64,000 bases of DNA, taken from NCBI GenBank assembly GCA_902510415.1, contig CABXBH010000003.1, positions 1 through 64,000 of the forward strand. Direction: 5' to 3'. Of the stretch, positions 51,518 through 60,572 are shown piece after piece. Origin of the DNA: an uncultured Bacteroidota bacterium. GTDB lineage: Bacteria > Bacteroidota > Bacteroidia > Flavobacteriales > Flavobacteriaceae. Numbering within the stretch: position 1 is the first letter of the stretch; every line of letters starts with the position of its first letter. The position numbers were made by a program, and so were the translations under genes. The notes under the pieces are model-generated. The model made no database searches and was not told where the DNA came from. It worked only from the letters and a program-made list of their open reading frames with translations.

Positions 51518-51916
51518 TTATTCTTTGTTTTCTCTTCCGATTAACTTGTTGAAAGTTTCAACATCAAATTCATTTCCGTATAGTAATGTAGAAAATCTCT
51601 GTATCTCGGCAGCAATTTGAATTGCAGCTTTAATTTCTTCATCGTTAGCTCCAGCTTTTTTGGCAAATTCAATCTGAGCTGCTATGCAATATTCGCATCT
51701 AATTGCGGCTGAAACAGCAATAGCAACCAATCTACCTTCTTTGGCATCAATTGGGCTTTCATCAGACCAAAGCATATTAAACTCATCGAAATATTCCGCT
51801 GCCTCTTGAGCCATAAATTCAGGATACATTACATTCCAAGGCGCTTCTTTTTTTTCTTGTTCTTGACTAAAACTAAAGGTCGTAATTAAGAAACATATTA
51901 AAGTTAATTTTTTCAT
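51518..51916 (-). CDS. Exported carboxymuconolactone decarboxylase/AhpD-like protein
   Basis: A 132-residue protein from the ATG at 51916, with a signal peptide (MKKLTLICFLITTFSFSQEQ). The mature part is an AhpD/CMD all-helical domain with the redox pair in CEYCIAAQIEFAKKAGANDE and helix EIKAAIQIAAEIQRFSTLLYG. In AhpD the His following CxxC (CxxCxxxH) takes part in catalysis, and here it is Gln. Export to the periplasm is unusual for this family, though found in Bacteroidota. A thiol-peroxidase accessory function is possible. A strong hairpin upstream ends the fasciclin gene transcript. Confidence 0.85.
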   Translation of the reverse strand: MKKLTLICFLITTFSFSQEQEKKEAPWNVMYPEFMAQEAAEYFDEFNMLWSDESPIDAKEGRLVAIAVSAAIRCEYCIAAQIEFAKKAGANDEEIKAAIQIAAEIQRFSTLLYGNEFDVETFNKLIGRENKE

Positions 51917-51973
51917 AGTTTGTATATTAAAAATAAAGAATTTACAATATAGTGAATTAGCTTTTATTTTTAA

Positions 51974-52000
51974 CAAAAAAACACCCCATAAAGGGGTGTT
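51974..52000 (-). terminator. Terminator downstream of the fasciclin gene
   Basis: On the minus strand AACACCCC-TTTAT-GGGGTGTT is an 8-bp stem with a 5-nt loop followed by TTTTT. It lies 28 bp past the fasciclin stop. Confidence 0.88.
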
Positions 52001-52028
52001 TCAAATTAAACTGGAAATATTAAATAGT

Positions 52029-53000
52029 TTACGGTAATACTACAGTATCAATTGCATGTATAATTCCATTATCGGCTTGAACATCAACTAAAATAATATT
52101 ACTTGTTCTATCATTATTATCAGTTAATATTCCTTGGCCATTGTCACCGACATTAAATGTCAAATTTCCTCCTCCAGCAGTGCTAAATTCCATGCCGTCA
52201 GATAAATTTATAGATAACTGATTTGCACCAGCAATTACATGATAAGCTAATACAGCTGATAAAGTTGGTTCGTCTATGTCATTTAAACTACTTAGACCTA
52301 GTTCTGAAAGGAGATTTTCAAATGCACTATTAACAGGTGCAAATACTGTAAATGGTGAAGATGAAGTTCCTGAAGGTATACTTAATAAACCGACAAAATC
52401 TTGTGTAAGATCTTCTCTAGTTAATGCCTGAACTAAAATATCAAAATTTGGGTCAGCCAAGGCAAATGTTACTACTGAGGGTAATCCAATCACTCCATCA
52501 ACAATGTGTACAACTCCATTACTAGCAATTACATCAGCAGTTGTAACTGATGAAACTCCGTTAAAGGAAACTCCATTATCTGTATTAATGTAGATAGACA
52601 TATTGGTTTGAGATGCTGAGCTGATTGCCTGAGTATTTGCATATCCATTGGTCAAAGAGCCTGATTGAACTTCACCACTAATAACATGATTTAATAAAAC
52701 ATTAGTTAATACATCAACAGGGACATCCTCTAAACTTGAGGCATTTATGCTAGTCAAAAAAGAATCAAATGCATCGTTCGTTGGAGCCAAAACAGTAAAT
52801 GCGCCAGGTGAACTTAGAGTAGCATCTAATCCAGTTACTTGTAATGCTGAAACTAATGTACTTAAACTCTCTGTTTGAGAAGCTAAATCAACGATAGAAG
52901 AACCCGCACAACAAAGACCATCATCATTATCATCACTATCACATGAAATAATAAATAGAGATAAAAATAATATTGGTAAAATTTTAAAATAATTTTTCAT
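52029..53000 (-). CDS. Lipoprotein with two fasciclin (FAS1) domains
   Basis: A 323-residue surface-type lipoprotein from the ATG at 53000 (MKNYFKILPILFLSLFIISC). The first mature residues CDSDDNDDG are acidic like the Bacteroidota lipoprotein export signal, so surface exposure is likely. Two FAS1 domains follow. The first has FTVLAPTNDAFDSFL (about 75) and ends with the paired box VHIVDGVIGLP (about 170). The second has FTVFAPVNSAFENLL and ends with IHAIDTVVLP at the C-terminus. FAS1 proteins mediate adhesion. It is a single-gene unit with a good terminator. Confidence 0.92.
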   Translation of the reverse strand: MKNYFKILPILFLSLFIISCDSDDNDDGLCCAGSSIVDLASQTESLSTLVSALQVTGLDATLSSPGAFTVLAPTNDAFDSFLTSINASSLEDVPVDVLTNVLLNHVISGEVQSGSLTNGYANTQAISSASQTNMSIYINTDNGVSFNGVSSVTTADVIASNGVVHIVDGVIGLPSVVTFALADPNFDILVQALTREDLTQDFVGLLSIPSGTSSSPFTVFAPVNSAFENLLSELGLSSLNDIDEPTLSAVLAYHVIAGANQLSINLSDGMEFSTAGGGNLTFNVGDNGQGILTDNNDRTSNIILVDVQADNGIIHAIDTVVLP

Positions 53001-53083
53001 AATAAATTTTAATGTTAAAACATTCAACAGTCAAATGCCATGCCACAAATTGATATTAATTTTAAGATTATGAAAATTAACTT

Positions 53084-54106
53084 TTAATTAAGATTAATAC
53101 TATTTCTTATTTGATTTCTATTAATCTTGCCATTGTTTTTAGGAAAAGTATCAAGAAGAAAAACTTTTTTTGGAACTTCGTATTTATCAAGTTTTTTAAA
53201 CGCATCTTTGTAATTTTCTGGGATATTTTCTTTAAAAACTATAACTACTTCATCACCAAGTTTATCATTGCTTAATGAACTAATTATAAAATCTGAAGAA
53301 TAGTATTTTGATAATTTTTGTTCTACAGTTTCAGGATTAATTTTTATTCCTCCAGAATTTATAATAAAATCCTTCCTCCCTAAAAGGATAAATTTATTGC
53401 TACTGGTTAAATGAACTACATCATTTGTTTGAACAAAATCAATTGAAAGATGACCTGGCTTAATTAATAAACAATTGTTTTTTTCATAAATTTTAATTCC
53501 AGGCAATAAAGTGAATTCACTCTGGTTCTTCGATAGATTTTTTATCGCAATATGAGTAATGGTCTCTGTCATTCCATATGTTTCAAATACATTTGAATCA
53601 ATAGATAAAATTTTTTCTCTTAGAGCTTGATTTACAGCGCTTCCACCTACAATTACATTTTTTATTTTTCCAATATATTTTAAAGAGTTTTCTAACTGCA
53701 TTGGAGTAAGGCCAACAAAATCAAAATCATTTTTTAAATTTAAAAGGGGTGTGCTATTAACCGGATATAAATAGATGTCTAAACCTAAAACTAAAGCTCT
53801 AACAAGCATCATTTTACCAGCGATATATTTTATTGGCAAACAATTTATCAATCTATCGCCTGGACTTAGATTAAAGTATTTAGCTGTTAATTTAGCTGAC
53901 GCAATTAAATCTGTTTTCTTCAATTTAATTTTTTTTGGTTTCCCCGTAGAACCAGATGTATTCGCGTGTATAAAATCACTCTTATCAAACCAAGAAATCA
54001 AGAAATCGTAATAGTCTTTTTTATCTTTTAACTTATTTAAAAGACTTGATTTAGAATTCGATTCTCCTTCAAATTTGAATTTATTATGTATTAGTATATC
54101 TGTCAA
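53084..54106 (-). CDS. menE: O-succinylbenzoate--CoA ligase
   Basis: Adenylate-forming enzyme that activates o-succinylbenzoate in menaquinone synthesis. The 340-residue protein is shorter than E. coli MenE (451), a size usual in Bacteroidota. It has the P-loop-like motif ANTSGSTGKPKKIKLKK, YGMTETITHIA, the hinge-region GRKDFIINSGGIKINPE and the terminal catalytic Lys region FPKNNGKINRNQIR. It is the last gene of the men operon and its start overlaps the menC end by 23 bp. Confidence 0.93.
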   Translation of the reverse strand: MTDILIHNKFKFEGESNSKSSLLNKLKDKKDYYDFLISWFDKSDFIHANTSGSTGKPKKIKLKKTDLIASAKLTAKYFNLSPGDRLINCLPIKYIAGKMMLVRALVLGLDIYLYPVNSTPLLNLKNDFDFVGLTPMQLENSLKYIGKIKNVIVGGSAVNQALREKILSIDSNVFETYGMTETITHIAIKNLSKNQSEFTLLPGIKIYEKNNCLLIKPGHLSIDFVQTNDVVHLTSSNKFILLGRKDFIINSGGIKINPETVEQKLSKYYSSDFIISSLSNDKLGDEVVIVFKENIPENYKDAFKKLDKYEVPKKVFLLDTFPKNNGKINRNQIRNSINLN

Positions 54107-55142
54107 TTTTGTTTAAAAAAAAATTTAAATCCCATTTTTTATTTTCATTTAGAAAAATAGTGTCCCTATGAATTTCTAGGGGAGAAATGATATTGTTTTT
54201 AAAAAGCATTCCTGTACCTAAACCCTGCCTCATATTATTACCTTTTGTATACACCCATTGAGAAATTACATTTAGGCCAACATTACTTTCTAATGCACTT
54301 GTAGCCCACCATTTAATGTTTCTCTTTTCTGCTAAATCTATCCATCGATTTGATTCTTCTATACCACCCAATAAGCTAGGTTTTATAATTAAAAATTGAG
54401 GATTAATGGTTTCTAATAAAACATCCTTTTCTGAAACTTTAATCAACTCTTCATCTAACGCAATTGGAATTGGGGACATTTGGCATAATTGAGCCATTTC
54501 ATACCACTGATTGGGTTTTATAGGCTGCTCTAAAGAATGAATTGAAAAATTGCTTAATCTCTTGATTTTTTCTAAAGCGTTATCTTTTCTAAATGCGCCA
54601 TTTGCGTCTAGCCTAATTTCCAGATCCTTTTCTGAATATTTTTTTCTGATTTTTTTAATCATTTCAAACTCAGATTCAAAATCTAAAGCACCAACCTTTA
54701 TTTTAATACAGTTAAATCCATCATTGATTTTACTCCTTATTTGAGTTTCCATATATTCAATATCACCCATCCAAACCAAACCATTTATTCGAATACTGTC
54801 ATTGAAATTTGAAAAAGAAGAATCAAATAATTTAAAATTTTCATCATAAGTAAGATCCCTCAAAGCAGTTTCTATTGCAAATTTTATCGCTGGATAATCT
54901 TCAATTTCTTTATCTTCAATAATTTTACCGGATGAAATTTTTTCACAAACTTGTTTAAGCTTTAAATTAATATTTTTAATATTATCTATACTAAGTCCTG
55001 GAATTATACTGCACTCACCTATTCCAATTTTATTTTCATTTTCGATTAATAAAAACCAACTAGGTTTTTCATTTAAAACATCTCTTGATGTTTTTCCTGG
55101 GATTTTAAATTTTAGGTTATGTTTAAAATAAGATGCTTTCAT
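54084..55142 (-). CDS. menC: o-Succinylbenzoate synthase
   Basis: Enolase-superfamily enzyme that dehydrates SHCHC to o-succinylbenzoate. The 352-residue protein shows the barrel-site residues in order: the KxK motif in CIKIKVG, metal-ligand Asp in LEIRLDANGAF, Glu in IHSLEQPIKPNQW, Asp in PIALDEELI, and a second Lys in FLIIKPSLLGG. The start lies inside the end of menA (20-bp overlap), and the end overlaps menE. It might also have racemase activity as in related enzymes, but the men context decides the name. Confidence 0.94.
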   Translation of the reverse strand: MKASYFKHNLKFKIPGKTSRDVLNEKPSWFLLIENENKIGIGECSIIPGLSIDNIKNINLKLKQVCEKISSGKIIEDKEIEDYPAIKFAIETALRDLTYDENFKLFDSSFSNFNDSIRINGLVWMGDIEYMETQIRSKINDGFNCIKIKVGALDFESEFEMIKKIRKKYSEKDLEIRLDANGAFRKDNALEKIKRLSNFSIHSLEQPIKPNQWYEMAQLCQMSPIPIALDEELIKVSEKDVLLETINPQFLIIKPSLLGGIEESNRWIDLAEKRNIKWWATSALESNVGLNVISQWVYTKGNNMRQGLGTGMLFKNNIISPLEIHRDTIFLNENKKWDLNFFLNKIDRYTNT

Positions 55143-56043
55143 ATGCCAAAAAAATAGAAATTAAAATTGAATATATAAAGGTTGAAATGGCTAGTTGTTT
55201 TAATAGAGGTTTAAATTTCTCTGGAGAAATTGCAAGTCTTACTCTATAAATATGAAAAACTATAGGAAAGATTGCTGCAATAATAAAAAAATATCCAATT
55301 GAAATTTCAAAATTTGCTGACCATAAAAAAGTTATTAATATTGGAATGGACATTAAAGTATAATGATAAATTTTAGAGTTTTTGAAACCAATTCTAGTTG
55401 GGATTGTTTTTTTATTCATTTTAGAATCGTTTTCTATATCTCTTATATTATTAAGATTCAGTACTCCCACACAAAGCAATCCTAAAGAAATTGCAATAGG
55501 CAATAATATAAAATCCAGTTTGAGGGTATAAAGGAAAGATGAACCCATAACACTAATTAAACCAAAAAAAATAAAAACAAATATATCCCCCAATCCTTTG
55601 TATCCATAAGGTGATTTCCCCATGGTATATTTAATTGCAGCAGCAACAGAAAAAATGGATAGAATTAAAAAAATAATTAATAAATAATAATTTGTTCCAA
55701 AGGAATATTTGATTAAAAAATAAGAAAGTGAAACAGAAATAAATATATTAATTAATATTGCTTTTTTTAATTCTGAAGTTGAAATTTCACCCGAGGCAAT
55801 TGATCTCTTTGGACCAATTCTATTATCATCTGTTCCTAAAACTCCGTCACCGTAATCATTCGCAAAATTTGATAAAATCTGATAAGAAATTGCTGTTAGG
55901 AGTGCTAGTGTAAATATTATAATATCAAATTTTTGTGAAAAAAAAGAGTAAAAAGAACCTATTATAATTCCTGAAATTGACAAGGGTACAGTTTCAAGCC
56001 TGGCAGTACCAATCCAGTTTTTTAATTTCTTTTTTGAATTCAT
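55123..56043 (-). CDS. menA: 1,4-dihydroxy-2-naphthoate polyprenyltransferase
   Basis: Inner-membrane UbiA-superfamily prenyltransferase that attaches the isoprenoid chain to DHNA. The 306-residue protein has about eight or nine membrane segments. The first Asp-rich motif is NFANDYGDGVLGTDDNRIGP (about residues 61-80), and the second is LNNIRDIENDSKMNKKTIPT. The prenyl donor probably comes from the polyprenyl diphosphate synthase encoded at 10.9-11.8 kb. It ends inside menC and begins 24 bp after menB. Confidence 0.94.
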   Translation of the reverse strand: MNSKKKLKNWIGTARLETVPLSISGIIIGSFYSFFSQKFDIIIFTLALLTAISYQILSNFANDYGDGVLGTDDNRIGPKRSIASGEISTSELKKAILINIFISVSLSYFLIKYSFGTNYYLLIIFLILSIFSVAAAIKYTMGKSPYGYKGLGDIFVFIFFGLISVMGSSFLYTLKLDFILLPIAISLGLLCVGVLNLNNIRDIENDSKMNKKTIPTRIGFKNSKIYHYTLMSIPILITFLWSANFEISIGYFFIIAAIFPIVFHIYRVRLAISPEKFKPLLKQLAISTFIYSILISIFLAYESILF

Positions 56044-56067
56044 TTTCTGATAAAATGATTTATATAT

Positions 56068-56886
56068 TTACGGAAATTTAGGATATTTTTTAAAGTTTGG
56101 GTCTCTCTTTTCTAAAAATGCTTCCTTGCCTTCTTGTGCTTCTTCGGTCAGATAATATAATAATGTTGCATCCCCCGCTAATTGCATTAAACCGTGTTGC
56201 CCGTCAAGCTCGGCATTTAGGCTTCTTTTAATCATTCTCAAAGCTAAAGGACTTCTTTTTTGCATAATTAAACACCATTCTAAAACTGTTTCTTCTAATC
56301 TTTCTAAAGGCACTACTTTGTTAACCATACCCATTTCAAATGCTTCTTTTGCAGAATATTGCTTACATAGGAACCATATCTCTCTAGCTTTTTTCTGACC
56401 TACGTGTCTTGCTAAATAAGACGACCCAAAGCCTCCGTCAAAACTACCAACCTTAGGTCCTGTTTGGCCAAATATTGCATTTTCACTTGCGATAGTTAAA
56501 TCACAGACGACATGTAAAACATGACCGCCACCAATAGCATATCCATTAACCATCGCTATGACCGGCTTGGGTAATTCCCTTATCCTTTTATGTAAATCTA
56601 GCACGTTTAATCTTGGCACACCGTCGTCCCCAATATAACCACCAGTGCCTTTAACATTCTGGTCACCTCCACTACAAAAAGCTTTATCCCCAATTCCAGT
56701 AATAATTACAATATCTATATCGTTTCTCTCCCTACAAATTTCAAATGCATCAAGCATTTCAATATTAGTCTCAGGTCGGAAAGCGTTATAAACTTTAGGT
56801 CTATTAATTGTAACTTTTGCAACTCCATTATAAAAGTCAAAATTTATATCAGTGTATTTCTTTATTGTAGTCCAGGATACTTTCAT
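56068..56886 (-). CDS. menB: 1,4-dihydroxy-2-naphthoyl-CoA synthase
   Basis: Crotonase-fold enzyme that cyclises o-succinylbenzoyl-CoA. The 272-residue protein contains the oxyanion-hole motif [36 protein letters not shown], and [20 protein letters not shown]. The SFDGG form with Gly, as in E. coli, is that of the bicarbonate-dependent class. The C-terminal [20 protein letters not shown] closes the active site of the neighbouring subunit. It follows menD by 17 bp. Confidence 0.96.
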   Translation of the reverse strand: MKVSWTTIKKYTDINFDFYNGVAKVTINRPKVYNAFRPETNIEMLDAFEICRERNDIDIVIITGIGDKAFCSGGDQNVKGTGGYIGDDGVPRLNVLDLHKRIRELPKPVIAMVNGYAIGGGHVLHVVCDLTIASENAIFGQTGPKVGSFDGGFGSSYLARHVGQKKAREIWFLCKQYSAKEAFEMGMVNKVVPLERLEETVLEWCLIMQKRSPLALRMIKRSLNAELDGQHGLMQLAGDATLLYYLTEEAQEGKEAFLEKRDPNFKKYPKFP

Positions 56887-56903
56887 CTTAATTTTTTATG
56901 TGT

Positions 56904-58670
56904 TTATGGCTTAGACAAATATCTAAAATAATCCTTTAATATTTTTGCACTTTTTGTGCCGGAGGTTTTAATTTCCAAAATCTTAGGTCTTTTTGAGTTC
57001 CTAAAAAACGTAGTCAAGACTAAATTAAGACCAAATTTTGAAGAAACCCTTGTATATCTAAATCCAAACATTTTAGCCAACAATCTCCCCGATAAATTAT
57101 GTTTTGTTTCGATAAATTCAGAGAATAAATCTGTTTCCCTAAATCCGGGTAATATTCTAAAAATAGCTCCACCTGAATTATTTATAATTATTATTCTAAA
57201 ATTTGTAGGGATATTTTTATTCCATAGAGCACTCATGTCATAAAGAAAACTTAAATCTCCTGTTACGAGAACTACAGGCAACTCATTTTTTACCGAGTTT
57301 CCAATTGCAGTTGAAGTGCTACCGTCAATTCCACTTGTTCCTCGATTAGCAAACATTTTATTATTATTTTTTAAATCAAATAATTGAAAATACCTTACAG
57401 GCGTGCTATTAGCAACCTGAATGTCATAATTTTTTGGAATGTTTTGACTTAAAATTTCGAAAACCTTGAGATCTGAGAAATTTGAGATTCTCAAAAATCT
57501 GTTATGCAATTCTAGCTTAGATTTATTTAACGATTGCCAGACATTAAAATAATTTGAGTCGATATTTTTTAAATGAATATTTTCAAAAAATTCATCAGCT
57601 GATATTTTTAGATGAGAGAGCCCAGAGTAAAATGTATCTTTTGGAATATTAGTTCCTACGTGCACATGCTTTTTTGCCTTATAGTTTCTTAGATAGGATT
57701 TGATTTTTTTTGAAATTATCATCCCTCCTACTGTAATAATAATTTCAGGTGATAACTCTTCGAAAATATCATTTGCATTTTCTTGTAATTCAATTGGCCC
57801 AATCAATCTATCAATATTTGAAATAAAAAAATCATTAAAAACATTTGAAGTGTGCTCTTTTAAAACAACCATTGAAGGGAAGGAATTTATTTTTTCAATT
57901 GATTTTTTTGAGAGTAAATTCTCACCTGCAACTCCAATTAGAATTAATATTTTTTTTGCTTTATAAATTTCATTAAAATAGTCATTAATATTCTCTAATT
58001 TCTTGATTTTATTTATTTTTTTCTGGACATTAACTTTAATAGAGGGTGAATTTTCAAAATCATATAAAGGCTCTTCCATAGGGACATTTAAGTGAACAGG
58101 TTGCATATTGTTTAACGAAAGATTAAAGGCTTTTTCGATTATTTTTTCGTTTTCCATTTGAATAAAATCCTGTAATTTTTTCAAATTTGAGTATTCAGTT
58201 TTACCTTTGATTATCGATTGTGAATTGCTTTTAATTATCTCCGAGGTACCATGTATACAGTCCTGCTTTAATGAATCTGAAAAGAGAATATTTTCTTTAA
58301 AAACGAAAGGTTGATTAATTGTCTGACCATCTCCAATATTAATTTTGTATTCCGGCCGGTCAGCTGATAAAATAATTAAAGGTATTTCACTGTAATAAGC
58401 CTCAGAAATTGCAGGATAATAATTTAAGAGAGCTGATCCTGAGGTGCAAATTAGTATAGTTGGCTTCTTTGATTTTTGAGATAATCCTAGAGCAAAAAAC
58501 CCTGCAGATCTTTCATCGACTATACTATAACAATTGAAATTTTGATTAGAAGAAAAGCCTATTGCTAAAGGAACATTTCTAGACCCAGGAGAAATAACAA
58601 CATCAATAATTTCTAAATTTATACAGGATAAAATTAATGTCTGAGCAACAGGAATTACTGGGTATTTCAT
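56904..58670 (-). CDS. menD: 2-succinyl-5-enolpyruvyl-6-hydroxy-3-cyclohexene-1-carboxylate synthase
   Basis: Thiamine-diphosphate enzyme joining isochorismate and 2-oxoglutarate. The 588-residue protein has the N-terminal PYR domain (VISPGSRNVPLAIGFSSN, with CTSGSALLNYYPAISEA), the MenD signature SADRPEYKINIGDGQTINQP and a central domain. The C-terminal PP domain has the ThDP/Mg motif GDLSFLYDMSALWN and the preceding NRGTSGIDGSTSTAIGNS. It lies 27 bp after menF and is part of the seven-gene men operon. Confidence 0.95.
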   Translation of the reverse strand: MKYPVIPVAQTLILSCINLEIIDVVISPGSRNVPLAIGFSSNQNFNCYSIVDERSAGFFALGLSQKSKKPTILICTSGSALLNYYPAISEAYYSEIPLIILSADRPEYKINIGDGQTINQPFVFKENILFSDSLKQDCIHGTSEIIKSNSQSIIKGKTEYSNLKKLQDFIQMENEKIIEKAFNLSLNNMQPVHLNVPMEEPLYDFENSPSIKVNVQKKINKIKKLENINDYFNEIYKAKKILILIGVAGENLLSKKSIEKINSFPSMVVLKEHTSNVFNDFFISNIDRLIGPIELQENANDIFEELSPEIIITVGGMIISKKIKSYLRNYKAKKHVHVGTNIPKDTFYSGLSHLKISADEFFENIHLKNIDSNYFNVWQSLNKSKLELHNRFLRISNFSDLKVFEILSQNIPKNYDIQVANSTPVRYFQLFDLKNNNKMFANRGTSGIDGSTSTAIGNSVKNELPVVLVTGDLSFLYDMSALWNKNIPTNFRIIIINNSGGAIFRILPGFRETDLFSEFIETKHNLSGRLLAKMFGFRYTRVSSKFGLNLVLTTFFRNSKRPKILEIKTSGTKSAKILKDYFRYLSKP

Positions 58671-58697
58671 CTTATGTAAATTTACTAAATATATATG

Positions 58698-59741
58698 TTA
58701 AACCTGGCGAAATACTCTAAGCATTGTCTGAGATTTATTTAAAATTTCATTCCACTCATCCAAAGGTTTACTATCTCTTGTAATTCCACCTCCCACATAT
58801 ACTGATAAATTGTTATCTGTAATTTTAGCACATCTAATATTAACATAAATGTCACATGAATGATTATCAATTATACCCATATAACCGGTATAAAAAGACC
58901 TGTCATAATTTTCATTCTCATTAATATAATTAATTGCCTCTTTTTTTGGTGTACCTGCTACAGCAGGTGTAGGGTGTAATATGTTTATTAAATCAAATGG
59001 ATGGGTTTTTGTTTTTGCCTTTAAAACAGATTTTAAGTGATAAATACTGCCAGCTTTAATCGTTTGTAAAGCACCCTTTTCTATAGAATTGCAATATTTT
59101 GATAAATCATTTGTTATTTGTTCTTCAACAATCTTTTGCTCTCTGAATTCTTTATCTGTCCAATTTTGATTGATTTCTTTTTTTGTAGCAGCTAAAGCAT
59201 AAGTAGTAACTAATCCTTTATTTAAACTGATTAATTTTTCAGGTGAAGCTCCCATCCAAATCCCAATTTCTGGGTGAAAAAACAAGTAACAAAAAGCGTC
59301 ATTATTATATTGAAGGAGATTTTTAAAATAGGCCATTATAGAAGAAGAATCAATTTTTACACTAAAATTCGAAGAGCAAACAATTTTTTCCAAATTAGAA
59401 TTATCAATATCCTTTATGGTTCTTTTAACATAATTAATGTAAGATGATTTTTGAGCAATAAAATCCTTTGTAGAAACCTCATGTTGATTATTTATTTTAA
59501 AATCTAAATAAAATTCAGTTTCAAAAGTCTTTTTAGGAGTTAATAAATAACCTTTTGAATTTATATTAAATGGCATAAATAAAAATCCTTTTTTTCCATT
59601 CATTGCAGAAATAACACCACTAACTACTGTGCCTTGATGACATATTATTTTATTGTAACTAGGTTTTTTGAAAACTATAAATGATTCATTATTCGTCAGA
59701 AAGTAATTTAATTCACTGAAAAATTTTAAGTCTGATATCAT
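58698..59741 (-). CDS. menF: Isochorismate synthase
   Basis: Chorismate-utilising enzyme that makes isochorismate as the first committed step. The 347-residue length is short for the family but typical of Bacteroidota. Active-site segments are IGIWMGASPEKLISL, TYALAATKK (the conserved region near the base Lys), LHPTPAVAGTPKKEA, YDRSFYTGYMGI and VYVGGGITRDSKPLDEWNE with the metal-binding Glu. The start overlaps the ubiE stop by 4 bp. MenF rather than EntC or PchA is supported by the operon. Confidence 0.94.
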   Translation of the reverse strand: MISDLKFFSELNYFLTNNESFIVFKKPSYNKIICHQGTVVSGVISAMNGKKGFLFMPFNINSKGYLLTPKKTFETEFYLDFKINNQHEVSTKDFIAQKSSYINYVKRTIKDIDNSNLEKIVCSSNFSVKIDSSSIMAYFKNLLQYNNDAFCYLFFHPEIGIWMGASPEKLISLNKGLVTTYALAATKKEINQNWTDKEFREQKIVEEQITNDLSKYCNSIEKGALQTIKAGSIYHLKSVLKAKTKTHPFDLINILHPTPAVAGTPKKEAINYINENENYDRSFYTGYMGIIDNHSCDIYVNIRCAKITDNNLSVYVGGGITRDSKPLDEWNEILNKSQTMLRVFRQV

Positions 59742-60457
59742 TTTGATGCAATATATATGGTTGAAGAGCCAAAAAATTTTGGTCTAATTTTTACATCGTT
59801 AAATCCCACAGATTTTAAAATGTTTCTGAAATTTTCTCCACAAGGAAACACTTCTGCAGAATTTAATAAATAGTTATAAGCTGTTAGATCTTTCGAAAAT
59901 AAACGGGCCATTAAAGGAATGTAAGTCCGGGTAAATAAAGAATAAAAAAAGCGTATAATTATATTTTGAGGAACTGAAGTTTCTAGAATAATTAAAGTTC
60001 CTTTAGGCTTTAAAACCCTAAAACTTTCATTTAGACCTCTTTTCAAATCTTGAAAATTTCTTACACCAAAACCAATAGTAATTAAATCAAAATAATTATC
60101 GTCAAACCTTAAATTCTCAGCGTCCCCAGTTTCTAATATAACTGAATTTGTGAGATTGTTTTTAATTATTTTTTCCCGACCAATATTTAACATTTTTTTT
60201 GAAATATCTACACCTGTAACTATACAGTCCGAAATACTTCCAAGATTAATTGCGATATCAGCAGTTCCGGTTGCTATGTCAAGTGCTCTCTTTGGATTTG
60301 TTTTTCTTGCCAATTTTAAAATATGTTTCTTCCATCTCTTGTGATTATTGAAAGTCATGATTCCATTAACTAAATCATACTCAATGGAAATGGAATCAAA
60401 CATTTTTTCAACTTGAATTTTTTTTGAACTATTTAATTTTTGATTCGGTTTCAACAT
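59738..60457 (-). CDS. menG: Demethylmenaquinone methyltransferase
   Basis: SAM-dependent C-methyltransferase for the last step of menaquinone synthesis (UbiE/MenG family). The 239-residue protein has the family signatures YDLVNGIMTFNNHKRWKK, motif I LDIATGTADIAINLG, GVDISKKMLNIGREKI, and the later IGFGVRNFQDLKRGLNESFR. It is the first gene of the operon ubiE-menF-menD-menB-menA-menC-menE. With no ubiquinone genes around and men genes downstream, a menaquinone role is more likely than ubiquinone. Confidence 0.94.
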   Translation of the reverse strand: MLKPNQKLNSSKKIQVEKMFDSISIEYDLVNGIMTFNNHKRWKKHILKLARKTNPKRALDIATGTADIAINLGSISDCIVTGVDISKKMLNIGREKIIKNNLTNSVILETGDAENLRFDDNYFDLITIGFGVRNFQDLKRGLNESFRVLKPKGTLIILETSVPQNIIIRFFYSLFTRTYIPLMARLFSKDLTAYNYLLNSAEVFPCGENFRNILKSVGFNDVKIRPKFFGSSTIYIASK

Positions 60458-60550
60458 CGATATTTTAGCTCAGCAAATTTAAAAAATTAATGTAGATTAA
60501 GTTTAATATTTAATTAACAAAAATCATGCTCAAAAAATCAAAGAAGAAGC

Positions 60551-60558
60551 TAAATTTG
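60551..60558 (+). promoter_or_regulatory. Candidate promoter -7 element (TAAATTTG) of the outer-membrane protein gene
   Basis: TAAATTTGTG is identical to the aspS element. It overlaps the GTG used as start in the ORF track and lies 14 bp before the ATG at 60573. There is no obvious -33 element. Confidence 0.42.
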
Positions 60559-60572
60559 TGAAAAAATTCAAT

